Positions 48,995 through 58,940 are shown, counted from the stretch's first letter. The stretch is 64,000 bases of DNA from Lentisphaerae bacterium ADurb.Bin082 (GCA_002070945.1 MWEG01000111.1:1-64000); one strand, 5' to 3'. A program made the numbers and translations. The notes: generated by a model not told the origin, from the sequence alone.

Positions 48995-51973
48995 ATGACC
49001 TACCCCAAACGCCTTATCGAAGTTGACTTGCCGATCAAGCGGATTTCCTCCCATGCTCGGCGCGAAAAGTCCATTCGCCATGGGCACATCTCGACCTTGC
49101 ACATCTGGTGGGCCAGACGGCCATTGGCCGCCTGCCGGGCAGTAGTCTGCGCTGCCTTGTGGCCTGACCCGGCAGATGAAAACTGCCCGCCAGAGTTCAT
49201 CACAACGGCCAAACGCGAGATGCTGGATTGGACTCCATTTGAACGCCAGGCCATGATGAGCGTGGAAAGCCAAGAGCGATTTAACATCGCCCGACAGAAT
49301 GCCCGGGCGTTTGATGATCCCAGCGAACTTCGTCGTGCACTCCTCGACTTCATTGCAGATTTCGCAAATTGGAATAACTCGACGAATTCAGCCTACCTGG
49401 CAACGGCGCGAAGCCTGACCAAAGCTGCGCACGAGGCCCTGGGCGGCGCACCAGGCACACGACCGCTGATAGTTGATCCCTTCGCGGGGGGAGGGGCAAT
49501 TCCGCTTGAGGCATTGCGGGTTGGCGCAGACGCCTTTGCTAGTGACCTGAATCCCGTCGCGGTGCTGCTGAATAAAGTTGTCTTGGAATACATCCCAAAA
49601 TACGGTCAGCGCTTGGCCGACGAAGTCCGCAAATGGGGTCAGTGGATCAAAGAGCAAGCCGAAAAGGAACTCGCCGAGTTTTACCCAAACGATCCGGACG
49701 GTGCTACGCCCATCGCCTATCTCTGGGCAAGAACCGTAACCTGCGAAGGCCCAGGGTGCGGGGCAGAACTGCCCCTGATACGTTCGCTGTGGCTGGCGAA
49801 AAAGGCTAGTCACTCGGTCGCACTGCGCATCGTGCCCAATCCTGCACAGAAAAGGGTAGACTTCGAAATCATCCAGCATGCACGCCCCAGCGATGTGGGA
49901 GAGGGAACCGTCAAACGAGGTTCGGCAACTTGCCCATGCTGCGGTTTCACCATTCCCGTGGCTTCCGTACGCGCTCAATTGGCGTCCCGTAAGGGAGGAG
50001 CACACGACGCCAGACTTTTTGCCGTGGTAACCACTCGCAGCACAGAGCAAGGCCGCTTTTACCGCCTACCGAATGACGCCGATTTTGCCGCCGTAGAAGC
50101 GGCGACGGCAGAACTGGACAGGCGGAAAGCAGCTTGGAACGACGAATTGACTTTTCTACCAGAGGAACCAACACCACCCAGCTCAGGCCACCGCGCAGTC
50201 GGAAGTGCAGCTATATATGGGATGACCAGATGGTGCGACCTATTCACACCGCGTCAGCTGTTGACATTAACATCTATTGCCGCGAAGATCCGTGATCTGT
50301 CTAAACTTGAAATCACATCAGAGCTTATTGAGCCGCTACGAACCATCCTTGCATGTGCTTTAAATCGAGAGGCTGAACACAGTACATCTCTTTGTCGATG
50401 GAATTCAAATGGACAGAAGCTTCAAGCAACATTTGGGCGGCAAGCCATCCCTATGTTATGGGATTTCTGCGAGACCAACGTCTTTGGGGACTCTGTTGGC
50501 TCATGGGCAAATATCATGGAATGTGTGCTTATCCCGTTCGAAACGGCACTGTCATTGCCGTGTGCTGGGCAAGCTATGAGGCGTTCTGCCCTTCATCACC
50601 CACTGCCGAATGATTCGGCGAACGCATTCATTACTGACCCACCCTACTATGATGCCGTTCCGTATGCTGACTTGGCTGATTTCTTCTACGTGTGGTTTCG
50701 CCGAACCATAAAGCAGGATCACAAGACACTAATGACTGAGCCTCTCACGCCAAAACTTGAGCAAGCAATAGTCTGGCATCCTGGAAGCCAAGAAGAACGA
50801 GAAGAATATGAACGTAAAATGACTTGTGCCATGGGAGAAGGGAGGCGCATTCTCAGCTCTAATGGTGTAGGCGTCGTGGTTTTTGCACATAAGACGACTG
50901 CAGGCTGGGAATCGCAACTTCAGGCGATGATCAATGCAGGTTGGATCGTCTCTGCATCATGGCCTATCGATACGGAGATGGGTACACGCATGAATGCTAT
51001 GGGAACTGCTTCCCTTGCATCAAGCGTTCATCTCGTCTGCCGTCCTCGCAAAACGTCTGATGATTCAGTGCGAACATCTGATATCGGCGATTGGCGCGAG
51101 GTATTGTTTGAGCTTCCGCGTCGCATTCATGATTGGATGCCTCGCTTGGCTGCGGAGGGTGTTGTTGGCGCGGACGCCATCTTTGCCTGTCTCGGTCCAG
51201 CGCTCGAAATATTTTCCCGTTATTCCCGGGTTGAGAAGGCCAGCGGTGAGCAGGTCAGCCTGCGTGACTACCTTGAACAAGTTTGGGCGGCCGTATCGCA
51301 GGAGGCGTTGCGCCTGGTCTTCGAAGGGGCGGATGCCAGCGGTTTCGAGGAAGACGCGCGTTTGACCGCTATGTGGCTATGGACTCTCAGCGCCGGCAAT
51401 GGTCAGGATACCGGCAGCTCGGATGACGCCGAGGACGGCGACGACGCTGACCAAGATAATGGTTCCGGGAAGAAGAAGGCGTTTGGCGGTTATGCGCTGG
51501 AGTATGACACGGCCCGCAAGATCGCCCAAGGCCTGGGCGCACATCTGGAGACTCTTGGCACCTTAGTTGAAGTGAAGGGCGAAACTGCACGACTTTTGCC
51601 TGTCGCCGAGCGTACGAAGGCTCTCTTTGGCAAGGATCAGGCTGACGCACCTGTCGAGCGAAAAAAGCAATCTCGTCAAATGCTCTTGCCATTTTTCGAA
51701 GAGTTGGAACAGGCCGAGGCCGAGGCTGGCTGGGGTGAGAAAGGTGCGCCAAAAGTCGGAGAGACCACGCTGGACCGCGTTCACCAGACGATGATCCTCT
51801 TTGCAGCCGGACGTAGCGAGGCCATGCGCCGTTTCTTAGTCGAGGAGGGCGTTGGTCGCGACGGTCGCTTTTGGACGCTTGCGCAGTCGCTCTCAGCTCT
51901 TTATCCGACCGCCAGCGACGAAAAACGCTGGGTTGATGGCATCCTGGCTAGGAAGAAAGGACTGGGATTCTAA
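48995..51973 (+). CDS. DUF1156-domain DNA methyltransferase
   Basis: A 992-residue protein with the DUF1156 start (KRISSHARREKSIRHGHIS, then LHIWWARRPLAACRA). The SAM motif is DPFAGGGAIPLEA at D161 and the catalytic DPPY is at D548 (TDPPYYDAVPYADL), the gamma-like order. Between them a zinc-ribbon-like cysteine set (CEGPGCG, CPCCG) may bind DNA. The C-terminal ~200 residues are acidic (many D/E at about 810-830), then helical. Large DUF1156 methylases pair with DUF499 ATPases and helicases in predicted defence systems. It lies 17 nt from the next gene and is co-transcribed. Confidence 0.85.
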   Translation: MTYPKRLIEVDLPIKRISSHARREKSIRHGHISTLHIWWARRPLAACRAVVCAALWPDPADENCPPEFITTAKREMLDWTPFERQAMMSVESQERFNIARQNARAFDDPSELRRALLDFIADFANWNNSTNSAYLATARSLTKAAHEALGGAPGTRPLIVDPFAGGGAIPLEALRVGADAFASDLNPVAVLLNKVVLEYIPKYGQRLADEVRKWGQWIKEQAEKELAEFYPNDPDGATPIAYLWARTVTCEGPGCGAELPLIRSLWLAKKASHSVALRIVPNPAQKRVDFEIIQHARPSDVGEGTVKRGSATCPCCGFTIPVASVRAQLASRKGGAHDARLFAVVTTRSTEQGRFYRLPNDADFAAVEAATAELDRRKAAWNDELTFLPEEPTPPSSGHRAVGSAAIYGMTRWCDLFTPRQLLTLTSIAAKIRDLSKLEITSELIEPLRTILACALNREAEHSTSLCRWNSNGQKLQATFGRQAIPMLWDFCETNVFGDSVGSWANIMECVLIPFETALSLPCAGQAMRRSALHHPLPNDSANAFITDPPYYDAVPYADLADFFYVWFRRTIKQDHKTLMTEPLTPKLEQAIVWHPGSQEEREEYERKMTCAMGEGRRILSSNGVGVVVFAHKTTAGWESQLQAMINAGWIVSASWPIDTEMGTRMNAMGTASLASSVHLVCRPRKTSDDSVRTSDIGDWREVLFELPRRIHDWMPRLAAEGVVGADAIFACLGPALEIFSRYSRVEKASGEQVSLRDYLEQVWAAVSQEALRLVFEGADASGFEEDARLTAMWLWTLSAGNGQDTGSSDDAEDGDDADQDNGSGKKKAFGGYALEYDTARKIAQGLGAHLETLGTLVEVKGETARLLPVAERTKALFGKDQADAPVERKKQSRQMLLPFFEELEQAEAEAGWGEKGAPKVGETTLDRVHQTMILFAAGRSEAMRRFLVEEGVGRDGRFWTLAQSLSALYPTASDEKRWVDGILARKKGLGF

Positions 51974-51990
51974 TTAAAGGAGACAAGCAG

Positions 51991-53109
51991 ATGCTCAAGA
52001 AATTGTATATCGACAACTTCCGGTGCATGCAAAATTTTAGCGTCACCTTAACCAACTACCAGCTTTGGCTGGGAAGCAACGGCAGCGGCAAAACTTCGGT
52101 GCTTGATGTGCTACGCAACTTGCAACGTGTCTTGGCTGCGGAGAATGTAGCCGATATATTCAAGCGCAATTCGCTGACTGTCTGGGATATGCGGTTGGTG
52201 CAGACCTTCCGCGTCGAATTGGAAATCGGCGGCGAGGACTATGAGTATGAGTTGGCGATTGAGCATATGAAAGGGGAAGAACGCTGTCGGATACAGGAAG
52301 AAAAACTAATATGGAAAGGCAGTACCTTTTACCATTTCGACGGTTCAGAAGCCCATCTGTATCGCATTAACAACAACTCTGGGAAGGTGGAGGAGGGAAC
52401 ACATTTCACCGCCGACTGGAGCCGCTCCGTGATTCCGACCATTGCCGAGCGCGACGATAATCGGCCGCTGATCCGTTTTCGTGAGGAGGTACGCAAATGG
52501 CTGATCGTTCAGCCCATTCCTATTTCCAAGATGATGACGAGTTCCGCAAGGAATGAATCACCCGATTTGAACCGCTATTGCGAAAACTTCAGCGAATGGT
52601 ATCGGTACATTCTGCAGGAATCTCCAGGCATTGGGTACGACGCACGGCAATTGCTAACGCCCGTTATCCCGGGATTTGACGAATTGAGCCTACGTGATGC
52701 CGGCGACTCCCGCATGCTGAAGGCTACCTTGCGTATCGGGAACAAGGACTACGTGTTTGATTTTCAAGAACTGTCTGATGGCCAGCGGCAACTGATCCTG
52801 CTCTATACCTTGCTGGCAGCGTTAAAAAAGGGTATCTTCACGACTCTGTTCATTGACGAGCCAAACAACTTCGTAGCGCTGCGTGAGATTCAGCCATGGA
52901 TTAACGAAGTCCATGATGTCTGCGACGATATGGAGCGCCAAGTTGTCATTATTTCCCACCATCCGGAGATCATCAACCTGATGGCGCGAGGGAATGAACG
53001 GTGGTTTACCCGCAAGGAGAACGGCCCCGTGGAATGTAAGGACAGGTTGCCCCAGACGCCGGGATTATCACCTGCTGAGACGGTCGCAAGGGGGTGGGAA
53101 AATGAGTAA
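51991..53109 (+). CDS. ABC-type AAA ATPase (AAA_21/OLD-like), defence-associated
   Basis: A 372-residue SMC/RecF-like ATPase. Walker A is GSNGSGKT at 28-35 after LYIDNFRCM; the signature motif is ELSDGQRQL, Walker B TLFIDEPNN and an H-loop ISHHPE follow. There is no fused nuclease; a TOPRIM protein begins 8 nt before the end of this gene, giving a two-protein arrangement like OLD or PARIS-type pairs. AAAGGAG lies a normal distance before the ATG. Confidence 0.8.
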   Translation: MLKKLYIDNFRCMQNFSVTLTNYQLWLGSNGSGKTSVLDVLRNLQRVLAAENVADIFKRNSLTVWDMRLVQTFRVELEIGGEDYEYELAIEHMKGEERCRIQEEKLIWKGSTFYHFDGSEAHLYRINNNSGKVEEGTHFTADWSRSVIPTIAERDDNRPLIRFREEVRKWLIVQPIPISKMMTSSARNESPDLNRYCENFSEWYRYILQESPGIGYDARQLLTPVIPGFDELSLRDAGDSRMLKATLRIGNKDYVFDFQELSDGQRQLILLYTLLAALKKGIFTTLFIDEPNNFVALREIQPWINEVHDVCDDMERQVVIISHHPEIINLMARGNERWFTRKENGPVECKDRLPQTPGLSPAETVARGWENE

Positions 53110-53671
53110 CCGTGCATCACAAATCATCGTTCTATGTGAAGATAAACTGCACTATGTCTTTGTAAAACGATTTTTGAAAAAATGGGGAGTTTCGAACCAC
53201 GCCATACGTGAGGAATATCAACAGGGGCAGGGGTCGGGAGCTGCTAACGTCATTGCGGACTTCCCAAAGCAGCTAGAGGCTGTTCGCAGCCGTAGCCACC
53301 GCGCCATCACAATTCTGATTGTGGTTATAGATGCCGACAACAAGACTGTCGAAGAGCGGAAGGGAGAACTGGAAAAAGCCTTGGAAGATGCAGGAATGCC
53401 AAAGGTCGCCGACGATGAACGCATTTGCTGTGTGATTCCCAAATGGTCCATGGACACTTGGTTGGCATATCTGCAAGATGGCAACGCCAGTGAAGATGAG
53501 TCCTATAAGAACAGTTTGCGCTTCCGGAATCGGGAATCGGAGGCCCATCCTCTCATTGATATGCTTGCCGAAAAATGTAAACAACGGGAAGCATTGAAAG
53601 ACCCGCCAGACTCGCTGTCGAAAGCATGCAAAGAATTTGAACGCATCCGTGATGCGCTTGTAGGATTATAG
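53102..53671 (+). CDS. TOPRIM-domain protein, partner of the AAA ATPase
   Basis: A 189-residue protein with the TOPRIM signature: a glutamate at residue 13 (LCEDKLHYVFVKRFL) and a DxD pair at D77-D79 (VVIDADN), the metal-binding set of OLD nucleases, primases and PARIS AriB-type effectors. Later a conserved-looking VIPKWSMDTWLAYL precedes a helical C-terminus, similar to DUF4276-type proteins. ATG 53102 lies inside the AAA gene with a GGGGG tract upstream, so the two are coupled. The family is uncertain; a TOPRIM nuclease role is inferred. Confidence 0.7.
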   Translation: MSNRASQIIVLCEDKLHYVFVKRFLKKWGVSNHAIREEYQQGQGSGAANVIADFPKQLEAVRSRSHRAITILIVVIDADNKTVEERKGELEKALEDAGMPKVADDERICCVIPKWSMDTWLAYLQDGNASEDESYKNSLRFRNRESEAHPLIDMLAEKCKQREALKDPPDSLSKACKEFERIRDALVGL

Positions 53672-53684
53672 GAGAAAACAGATT

Positions 53685-56615
53685 ATGGCGTCCTTGCAAC
53701 CTTGGTACAAAGTCGTCTATCCTCGAGAAGACCTGCGGGAGGGGAAACCGCTTGACGCTTCCGAATTTGCCGTGCATTTGGATCAGGTGCGCGACGGTCG
53801 AGCCAATCCTGACTACCAGGACCCGGCGCGCTTCTTCAGCAAGACCTATCTGACCAAGAGCTTGCTGGCAGTGGCGTCGGAGACAGTGCGGCGGCTGTCG
53901 GGCATCAGGACGGAAACATCGGCGGTCTTCAATATGACGACGCAATTCGGCGGTGGCAAGACGCATACGCTGACGTTGCTGTATCACCTGGCCACAGGCG
54001 GCGAGCAAGCGCGGAACTGGACCGGGGTCAAGGCCATCCTGGACTTGGCCGGAGTCCCGGATGTACCCCAAACCGCCGTTGGCGTCTTTGTGGGCACCGA
54101 GTTTGATTCGATTACAGGCCGTGGGGGAACTGACGGTACGCCGCTGCGCAAAACGCCCTGGGGCGAGCTGGCCTGGCAGATCAGCGGCGAGGAAGGCTTT
54201 CGCGTCGTGGCCGAGCATGACGCGAAACTCATCGCACCGTCCGGCGAGGTGATCCGCGCCTTCCTGCCCAAGACAAAGCCATGCCTTATCCTGATGGACG
54301 AGTTGATGAATTACGTGAGCCGCAACCGCAAAAGCGGCTTGGCAAGTCAACTCTACAACTTCCTGCAGAACCTCTCCGAGGAGGCACGCGCCCAAGACCG
54401 GATGGTGCTGGTGGCGTCCATCCCGGCCAGCGAACTTGAGCTGAATGCCGAGGATCAGGCGGACTATGACAGGTTCAAGAAGGTCCTCGACCGCCTTGGC
54501 AAGGCGGTCATCATGTCAGCCGAAACCGAAACTGCCGAGATCATCCGCCGTCGTCTCTTCGAATGGGACGGGTTCACCAAGGACGCCGAAAAGACCGTGG
54601 CCGCCTTTGCTGACTGGGCAGTAGAACACCGCACCCAGATTCCAGGGTGGTTCCCGGTGGACAATGCGCGCGACACCTTCCGCGCCACCTATCCGTTCCA
54701 TCCGGTAGTGCTGTCGGTCTTTGAACGCAAATGGCAGCAGCTTCCGCGTTTCCAGCAGACGCGCGGTATTTTGCGCCTGTTGGCGCTCTGGGTGTCCAAG
54801 GCCTACAACGAAGGCTTTAAGGGCGCACATCGCGATCCCATGATCGGTTTGGGAACTGCCCCCTTGGAAGACCCCTTCTTCCGCACCGCCACTTTCGAGC
54901 AGCTCGGCGATGCCAAGCTGGAAGGGGCCGTGACGACGGACATCTGCGGTAAACGCGACTCGCATGCCACGCGCCTGGACCGCGAAGCGACCGAGGATAT
55001 CAAAAAGGCGCGTCTACACCAAAAAGTGGCGACGACGGTGTTCTTCGAATCCAACGGCGGCCAGATGCGGGCGGAAGCAACCATCCCGGAGATTCGCCTG
55101 GCAGTCGGTGAACCTGAGCTGGACATCGGTCACATCGAAACAGTGCTGGAGACGCTCAGCCAGGAATGCTACTACCTCTCGGTCGAGCGCAATCGCTATC
55201 GGTTCAGCGCTACCGAGAACCTAATCAAACGCTACTCAGACCGCCGTGCGAGCATCTCGGAAAAGGCCATTTCAGAGCGCGTGCGCTCCGAAATCCAAAA
55301 GGTGTTCATCGCAGGAGAAGGCGTCGACCGCATCTTCTTCCCAGAAGGAAGCAACGCGATCCCTGACCGACCGGCGCTCACCTTGGCCGTGTTAGGTCCC
55401 GAACACTCGATGGTTGACGAACCAGAGACCAAGGCGCTGGCAAGAAGCATGACTTGGGAGTGCGGCAAGTCGGGGCGCACGTTCAAAAGCGCCATCATCT
55501 GGTGCGTGGCAGAGTCAGCGCAGATGCTGCGCGATGAGGCGCGCAAAGCGCTGGCTTGGGAAGCTATTGATGATGAGAAGGACGATCTCCACATCGAAGA
55601 TAACCAGAAACGGCAACTGGACGAGCAAGTCAGGCGGTCGAGACGGGACCTCAAGGAAGCTGTCTGGCGCAGCTACAAGTTCCTGCTGCTGCTCGGCAAA
55701 GACAATCAGATGCGTAAGATTGACCTTGGACTGGTCAACTCAAGCCAAGCAACCACCCTCACCGAAGTAATCCTCAAGCGCCTGCGCGAAGATGGCGATA
55801 TCGAGAAGAATATCAGCCCTAACTTCCTGGTCCGGAAATGGCCAGGGTTCCCCGAGTGGACTACAAAGGCAGTCCGTGATGCGTTCTACGCTTCTCCCGA
55901 GTTCCCCCGCCTGCTGAGTGCCGATGGGGTTAAAGAAACCATCGCAAAGGGCGTCAGCGAGGGGATTATCGCCTACGCGGGAAAACGACCAGATGGACAC
56001 TACGACCCCCTGTTGTTCGACCGGGAAATGTCCGTCATGGAGGTCGAAATCTCTGAGGATGTAGTGCTCCTCACTGCCGAGGAGGCCAAGAAGCACGTCG
56101 TGCCACCAAAACTCACGGCCTTGTCAGTCTCGCCAGCGGATGTTCAGCTACGCCCTGGCGGTTGTGCCAGCTTTGTGGCCAGAGGCGTTGACCAACATGG
56201 ACGGCCTATCGCCGTTGCTGAGCTAACGTGGTCAGCTCAAGGTGGTGTGATTGACGCGAATGGCGCATTCCGGGCGGGGCAGAACGAGGGCCGGTTTGTC
56301 GTCGAAGCAACCGCTGGTGGGCTGAATGCCCGCGCAATGGTGCTGATCTCCAAGGACGGTGTGCCTGCTTCCCCTCCGTTGCCAAAGCCAAAGCCCGAAG
56401 CAAGGACGATGGAGTGGACAGGCTCGGTTCCGCCTCAAAAATGGATGAACTTCTACACCAAGGTACTGGCGAAGTTCGCCACTAACAGTGTCCTCAAGCT
56501 GACCGTGAAGTTCAAGGTCACCCCGGAGGGCGGATTGTCGCCGCATCAAATCGAAGAAACCAAGGCGACGCTGCGGGAGCTGGGCTTGGACGACGATGTG
56601 GCGTCGGACAGTTGA
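53685..56615 (+). CDS. DUF499 ATPase with Ig-like domain
   Basis: A 976-residue protein with the DUF499 start; the Walker A motif is FGGGKTHTL (K92) and a Walker B is seen in CLILMDELMNYV near residue 205. Long helical regions follow. About residues 808-890 form an immunoglobulin-like segment (LTALSVSPADVQLRPG, QHGRPIAVAELTWSA, DANGAFRAGQNEGRFVVEA), like BIG2-type domains. The final ~70 residues (PPQKWMNFYTKVLAKF) are a separate small domain. TAGGAGAA lies before the ATG. DUF499 ATPases partner DUF1156 methylases in predicted defence loci; a DNA-translocating or signalling ATPase is inferred. Confidence 0.8.
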   Translation: MASLQPWYKVVYPREDLREGKPLDASEFAVHLDQVRDGRANPDYQDPARFFSKTYLTKSLLAVASETVRRLSGIRTETSAVFNMTTQFGGGKTHTLTLLYHLATGGEQARNWTGVKAILDLAGVPDVPQTAVGVFVGTEFDSITGRGGTDGTPLRKTPWGELAWQISGEEGFRVVAEHDAKLIAPSGEVIRAFLPKTKPCLILMDELMNYVSRNRKSGLASQLYNFLQNLSEEARAQDRMVLVASIPASELELNAEDQADYDRFKKVLDRLGKAVIMSAETETAEIIRRRLFEWDGFTKDAEKTVAAFADWAVEHRTQIPGWFPVDNARDTFRATYPFHPVVLSVFERKWQQLPRFQQTRGILRLLALWVSKAYNEGFKGAHRDPMIGLGTAPLEDPFFRTATFEQLGDAKLEGAVTTDICGKRDSHATRLDREATEDIKKARLHQKVATTVFFESNGGQMRAEATIPEIRLAVGEPELDIGHIETVLETLSQECYYLSVERNRYRFSATENLIKRYSDRRASISEKAISERVRSEIQKVFIAGEGVDRIFFPEGSNAIPDRPALTLAVLGPEHSMVDEPETKALARSMTWECGKSGRTFKSAIIWCVAESAQMLRDEARKALAWEAIDDEKDDLHIEDNQKRQLDEQVRRSRRDLKEAVWRSYKFLLLLGKDNQMRKIDLGLVNSSQATTLTEVILKRLREDGDIEKNISPNFLVRKWPGFPEWTTKAVRDAFYASPEFPRLLSADGVKETIAKGVSEGIIAYAGKRPDGHYDPLLFDREMSVMEVEISEDVVLLTAEEAKKHVVPPKLTALSVSPADVQLRPGGCASFVARGVDQHGRPIAVAELTWSAQGGVIDANGAFRAGQNEGRFVVEATAGGLNARAMVLISKDGVPASPPLPKPKPEARTMEWTGSVPPQKWMNFYTKVLAKFATNSVLKLTVKFKVTPEGGLSPHQIEETKATLRELGLDDDVASDS

Positions 56616-56680
56616 GTCGTGCAGACGGAACCCCATGCGCGGGGAGACTGCGCAGGGGCATTGTGATTAACGTCATATTA

Positions 56681-56735
56681 CTTTGCGCCGCAGGCACTTG
56701 ACCATGCTTAACCCAGGCTTCAGCCTGGGGATAGA
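56681..56735. repeat. Hairpin repeat element left of the GH78-like gene
   Basis: TTTGCGCCGCAGGCACTTG, then GCTTAACCCAGGCTTCAGCCTGGGG with a CCAGGCT-TC-AGCCTGG hairpin (near 56713-56729). A diverged inverted copy lies at 58886-58938. It sits just after the defence operon and before the AT-rich GH78-like gene. Continuing sequence to 56848 shows no gene. Confidence 0.6.
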
Positions 56736-56848
56736 CGTGCCCCAAAACTGGTGCCTTGTAAAGGCACTACAGAAGACTGACGCATTACGAAAAAGGAAAG
56801 AATCATGGCGCGTTCCTTGGCGCTTTTGGCGTCATGACGTTATCGAAC

Positions 56849-58762
56849 CTATCTAAACTTTTCCCGGCAATAAAAGTAAATCGGCACCGCGCTCCAACCA
56901 TGGCAGAGGCTGCCGGCGTTTCCGAACGCGACAGCGCCGTCTGCCGTTTCCCAAACCGTGGTGCTGCCCGCATCCAACATCTTGCCATATTCCCGGCGGA
57001 TTTCACCTAAAATCCATTCTTGCCATTTAGCTTTATCGGTTGCCAGCAAAGCGTCGTATTTGAAAATTTTCATGCTCAACGAGCAGTCGCATAATTCGCC
57101 GTTGACCATCTTTTCGCAAATAATTTCGCTTTCCTTTTTTGACGTCAATCCAGCGAGGATTGCCAAGGAATTGCCTAAAACAGTGTATTCGTCCCCGCCC
57201 TCGGTCATCGAATATAAACCAGTTTCCGGACAATAAAAAGTTTCTTTAATCCGTCTTTTACTTTCCTGCAGCAAGTCTTCATACGAAAACTTTTTCCCTG
57301 ATTTCTCATCTATTTCCTGCAAGTTTTTAAGTGCAAAAACGAATAAAAGATTGACCATTAAATCGGGAATTGCCTCTTCTTTCTGGCGCAGAGTGCCGCT
57401 CAAATGCGGTGACCAATCATAGAAATTCCAGTAATTATCGCCTTCAAATCTCAACACCAGCCCATTTTTACGATTACCAATAAATACATTCAAAATAGAG
57501 ATCAGCTTGTCGTACACTTCCTGCGCCAGTGTCATATCGCCTGTATATTGCAAATATTCATTGACTTGCATGAAATAGTATAACGTAAACGAAGGTATGG
57601 TTAAATCTACGCCGCAAGGATAGCATATTGACAGCAAGCCATCTTCGCGTCTATCTTGGCTGATGAGTTTTAAGTTTGCTCTTACATACTGGGCATTTCC
57701 ATCTTCAAATGCCTGGTACCCAAAGAGGACTTGATTCCTCGAATCGTACACATACAGGCATTGTTCACGCCAAGGCGTATCCACGTAATGTTCCATCATG
57801 CACATTTTCAAGGTGTACACACTAATGTCGTAAATCTTTTGGTCTAAGGCATTAGCAAGCTTCACTTGCCTTTCCTTGACAGGATATACCTGCGGGATGA
57901 TGCTCATGTCAATATGGTCAATAGGCTTTTCCGTATAGACTTCCAAATACCTGCACCCTAACCGCAGCATATAATTCACATAATCGTTGCTTCCTGATTT
58001 CGCAATATATTCGAAACTGAAATCCCTGTTGTGAATGATTCGGCGGACGTGCCCGTCTTGCAAGTCTTCGCCCCACGCCACTAATATTTTTTGTTGAACT
58101 GGCGAAGAGAATTTCAGTGCTGGCAGCCCCACCACTTCCTTCCCTAAATCAATGATATAATGATTATCTTCCGCATGAATAATTGTGCCTTGTACTCGTT
58201 CAAACAACTCTAATTTTTTTATTGGACGCTTAACGAATGTGCATTTTTTATCTACTGTCACCGTAGCATGGAATCCATCGCCAGAAATCGTCCAAGCATC
58301 TTCTTGAGTTGCGTCATAGCAAAAACTAAAACCTAACTGACTCGTAATCAATTTCTGCAAACTATGCTTGTATGCCTTGCTATATCTTGCGCGGGTATTT
58401 TCGCTGCTAGCAAGCAAGACTTTATCGTTTGCCTGCACTTCAAAAATCAACCCTGCGTCCGCCTTTAAGTAGCGCTGGCTATCCATGCCAAAATGCCACA
58501 CAAGCACGGCAATGGCGTTCTTGCCTTTTTGCAAATACTTGGTAATATCGATAGTATCGTAGACCTTATACCATTCGTAATCACCATATTGATTGCTTGC
58601 AACAAAAGTACCATTGACAAACAACGTATAGTCACTGTCACAGGAAAGAAGGCAATTTACAACGCCTTCATTCCAGATAAAATCATCATAAAACTCGCCG
58701 TAAGTATCAGGGATAGAGTTGTTCTCTACCCAAATCCATTTGGCTCTCGCAAACCTTGTCAT
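56849..58762 (-). CDS. Alpha-L-rhamnosidase-like (GH78-type) protein
   Basis: A 637-residue protein resembling GH78 enzymes: an N-terminal lectin-like beta domain (ARAKWIWVE, YTLFVNGTFVAS), then a long (alpha/alpha)-barrel with MEHYVDTPWREQCLYVYDSRNQ, the usual catalytic-region pattern where D and E residues sit, and LRFEGDNYWNFYDWSP. No signal peptide. It is much more AT-rich than its neighbours, with A/T-rich codons. GGAGG lies 5 nt before ATG 58762. Flanked by related hairpin repeats. Specific substrate unproven; another GH78-like sugar is possible. Confidence 0.7.
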   Translation of the reverse strand: MTRFARAKWIWVENNSIPDTYGEFYDDFIWNEGVVNCLLSCDSDYTLFVNGTFVASNQYGDYEWYKVYDTIDITKYLQKGKNAIAVLVWHFGMDSQRYLKADAGLIFEVQANDKVLLASSENTRARYSKAYKHSLQKLITSQLGFSFCYDATQEDAWTISGDGFHATVTVDKKCTFVKRPIKKLELFERVQGTIIHAEDNHYIIDLGKEVVGLPALKFSSPVQQKILVAWGEDLQDGHVRRIIHNRDFSFEYIAKSGSNDYVNYMLRLGCRYLEVYTEKPIDHIDMSIIPQVYPVKERQVKLANALDQKIYDISVYTLKMCMMEHYVDTPWREQCLYVYDSRNQVLFGYQAFEDGNAQYVRANLKLISQDRREDGLLSICYPCGVDLTIPSFTLYYFMQVNEYLQYTGDMTLAQEVYDKLISILNVFIGNRKNGLVLRFEGDNYWNFYDWSPHLSGTLRQKEEAIPDLMVNLLFVFALKNLQEIDEKSGKKFSYEDLLQESKRRIKETFYCPETGLYSMTEGGDEYTVLGNSLAILAGLTSKKESEIICEKMVNGELCDCSLSMKIFKYDALLATDKAKWQEWILGEIRREYGKMLDAGSTTVWETADGAVAFGNAGSLCHGWSAVPIYFYCREKFR

Positions 58763-58849
58763 TAGCACCTCCGATTAAATTGACAATGTGCGAAATCTTT
58801 TGATAGAAAGAGAGACTTGACACAGTGGTTGCGTTGGTAGGCGCCTAGT

Positions 58850-58940
58850 AGTGCCCCTACTGGGCACCAAGCAGGAGGGCATTTTCCCCAGGCTATAAAG
58901 CCTGGGGTTCAGCCTGGTTAAGCACCTACGGCGCAAAAGA
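58850..58940. repeat. Hairpin repeat element right of the GH78-like gene, inverted copy
   Basis: CCCCAGGCTATAAAGCCTGGGG at about 58886-58906 is a strong hairpin, followed by GGTTAAGCACCTACGGCGCAAA, whose reverse complement matches 56683-56715. A TGCCCCTACTGGGCA hairpin lies at 58851-58866. The rest of the spacer 58763-59078 contains no gene; an ATATGCAATATGC repeat lies near 58985-58997. Confidence 0.6.
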
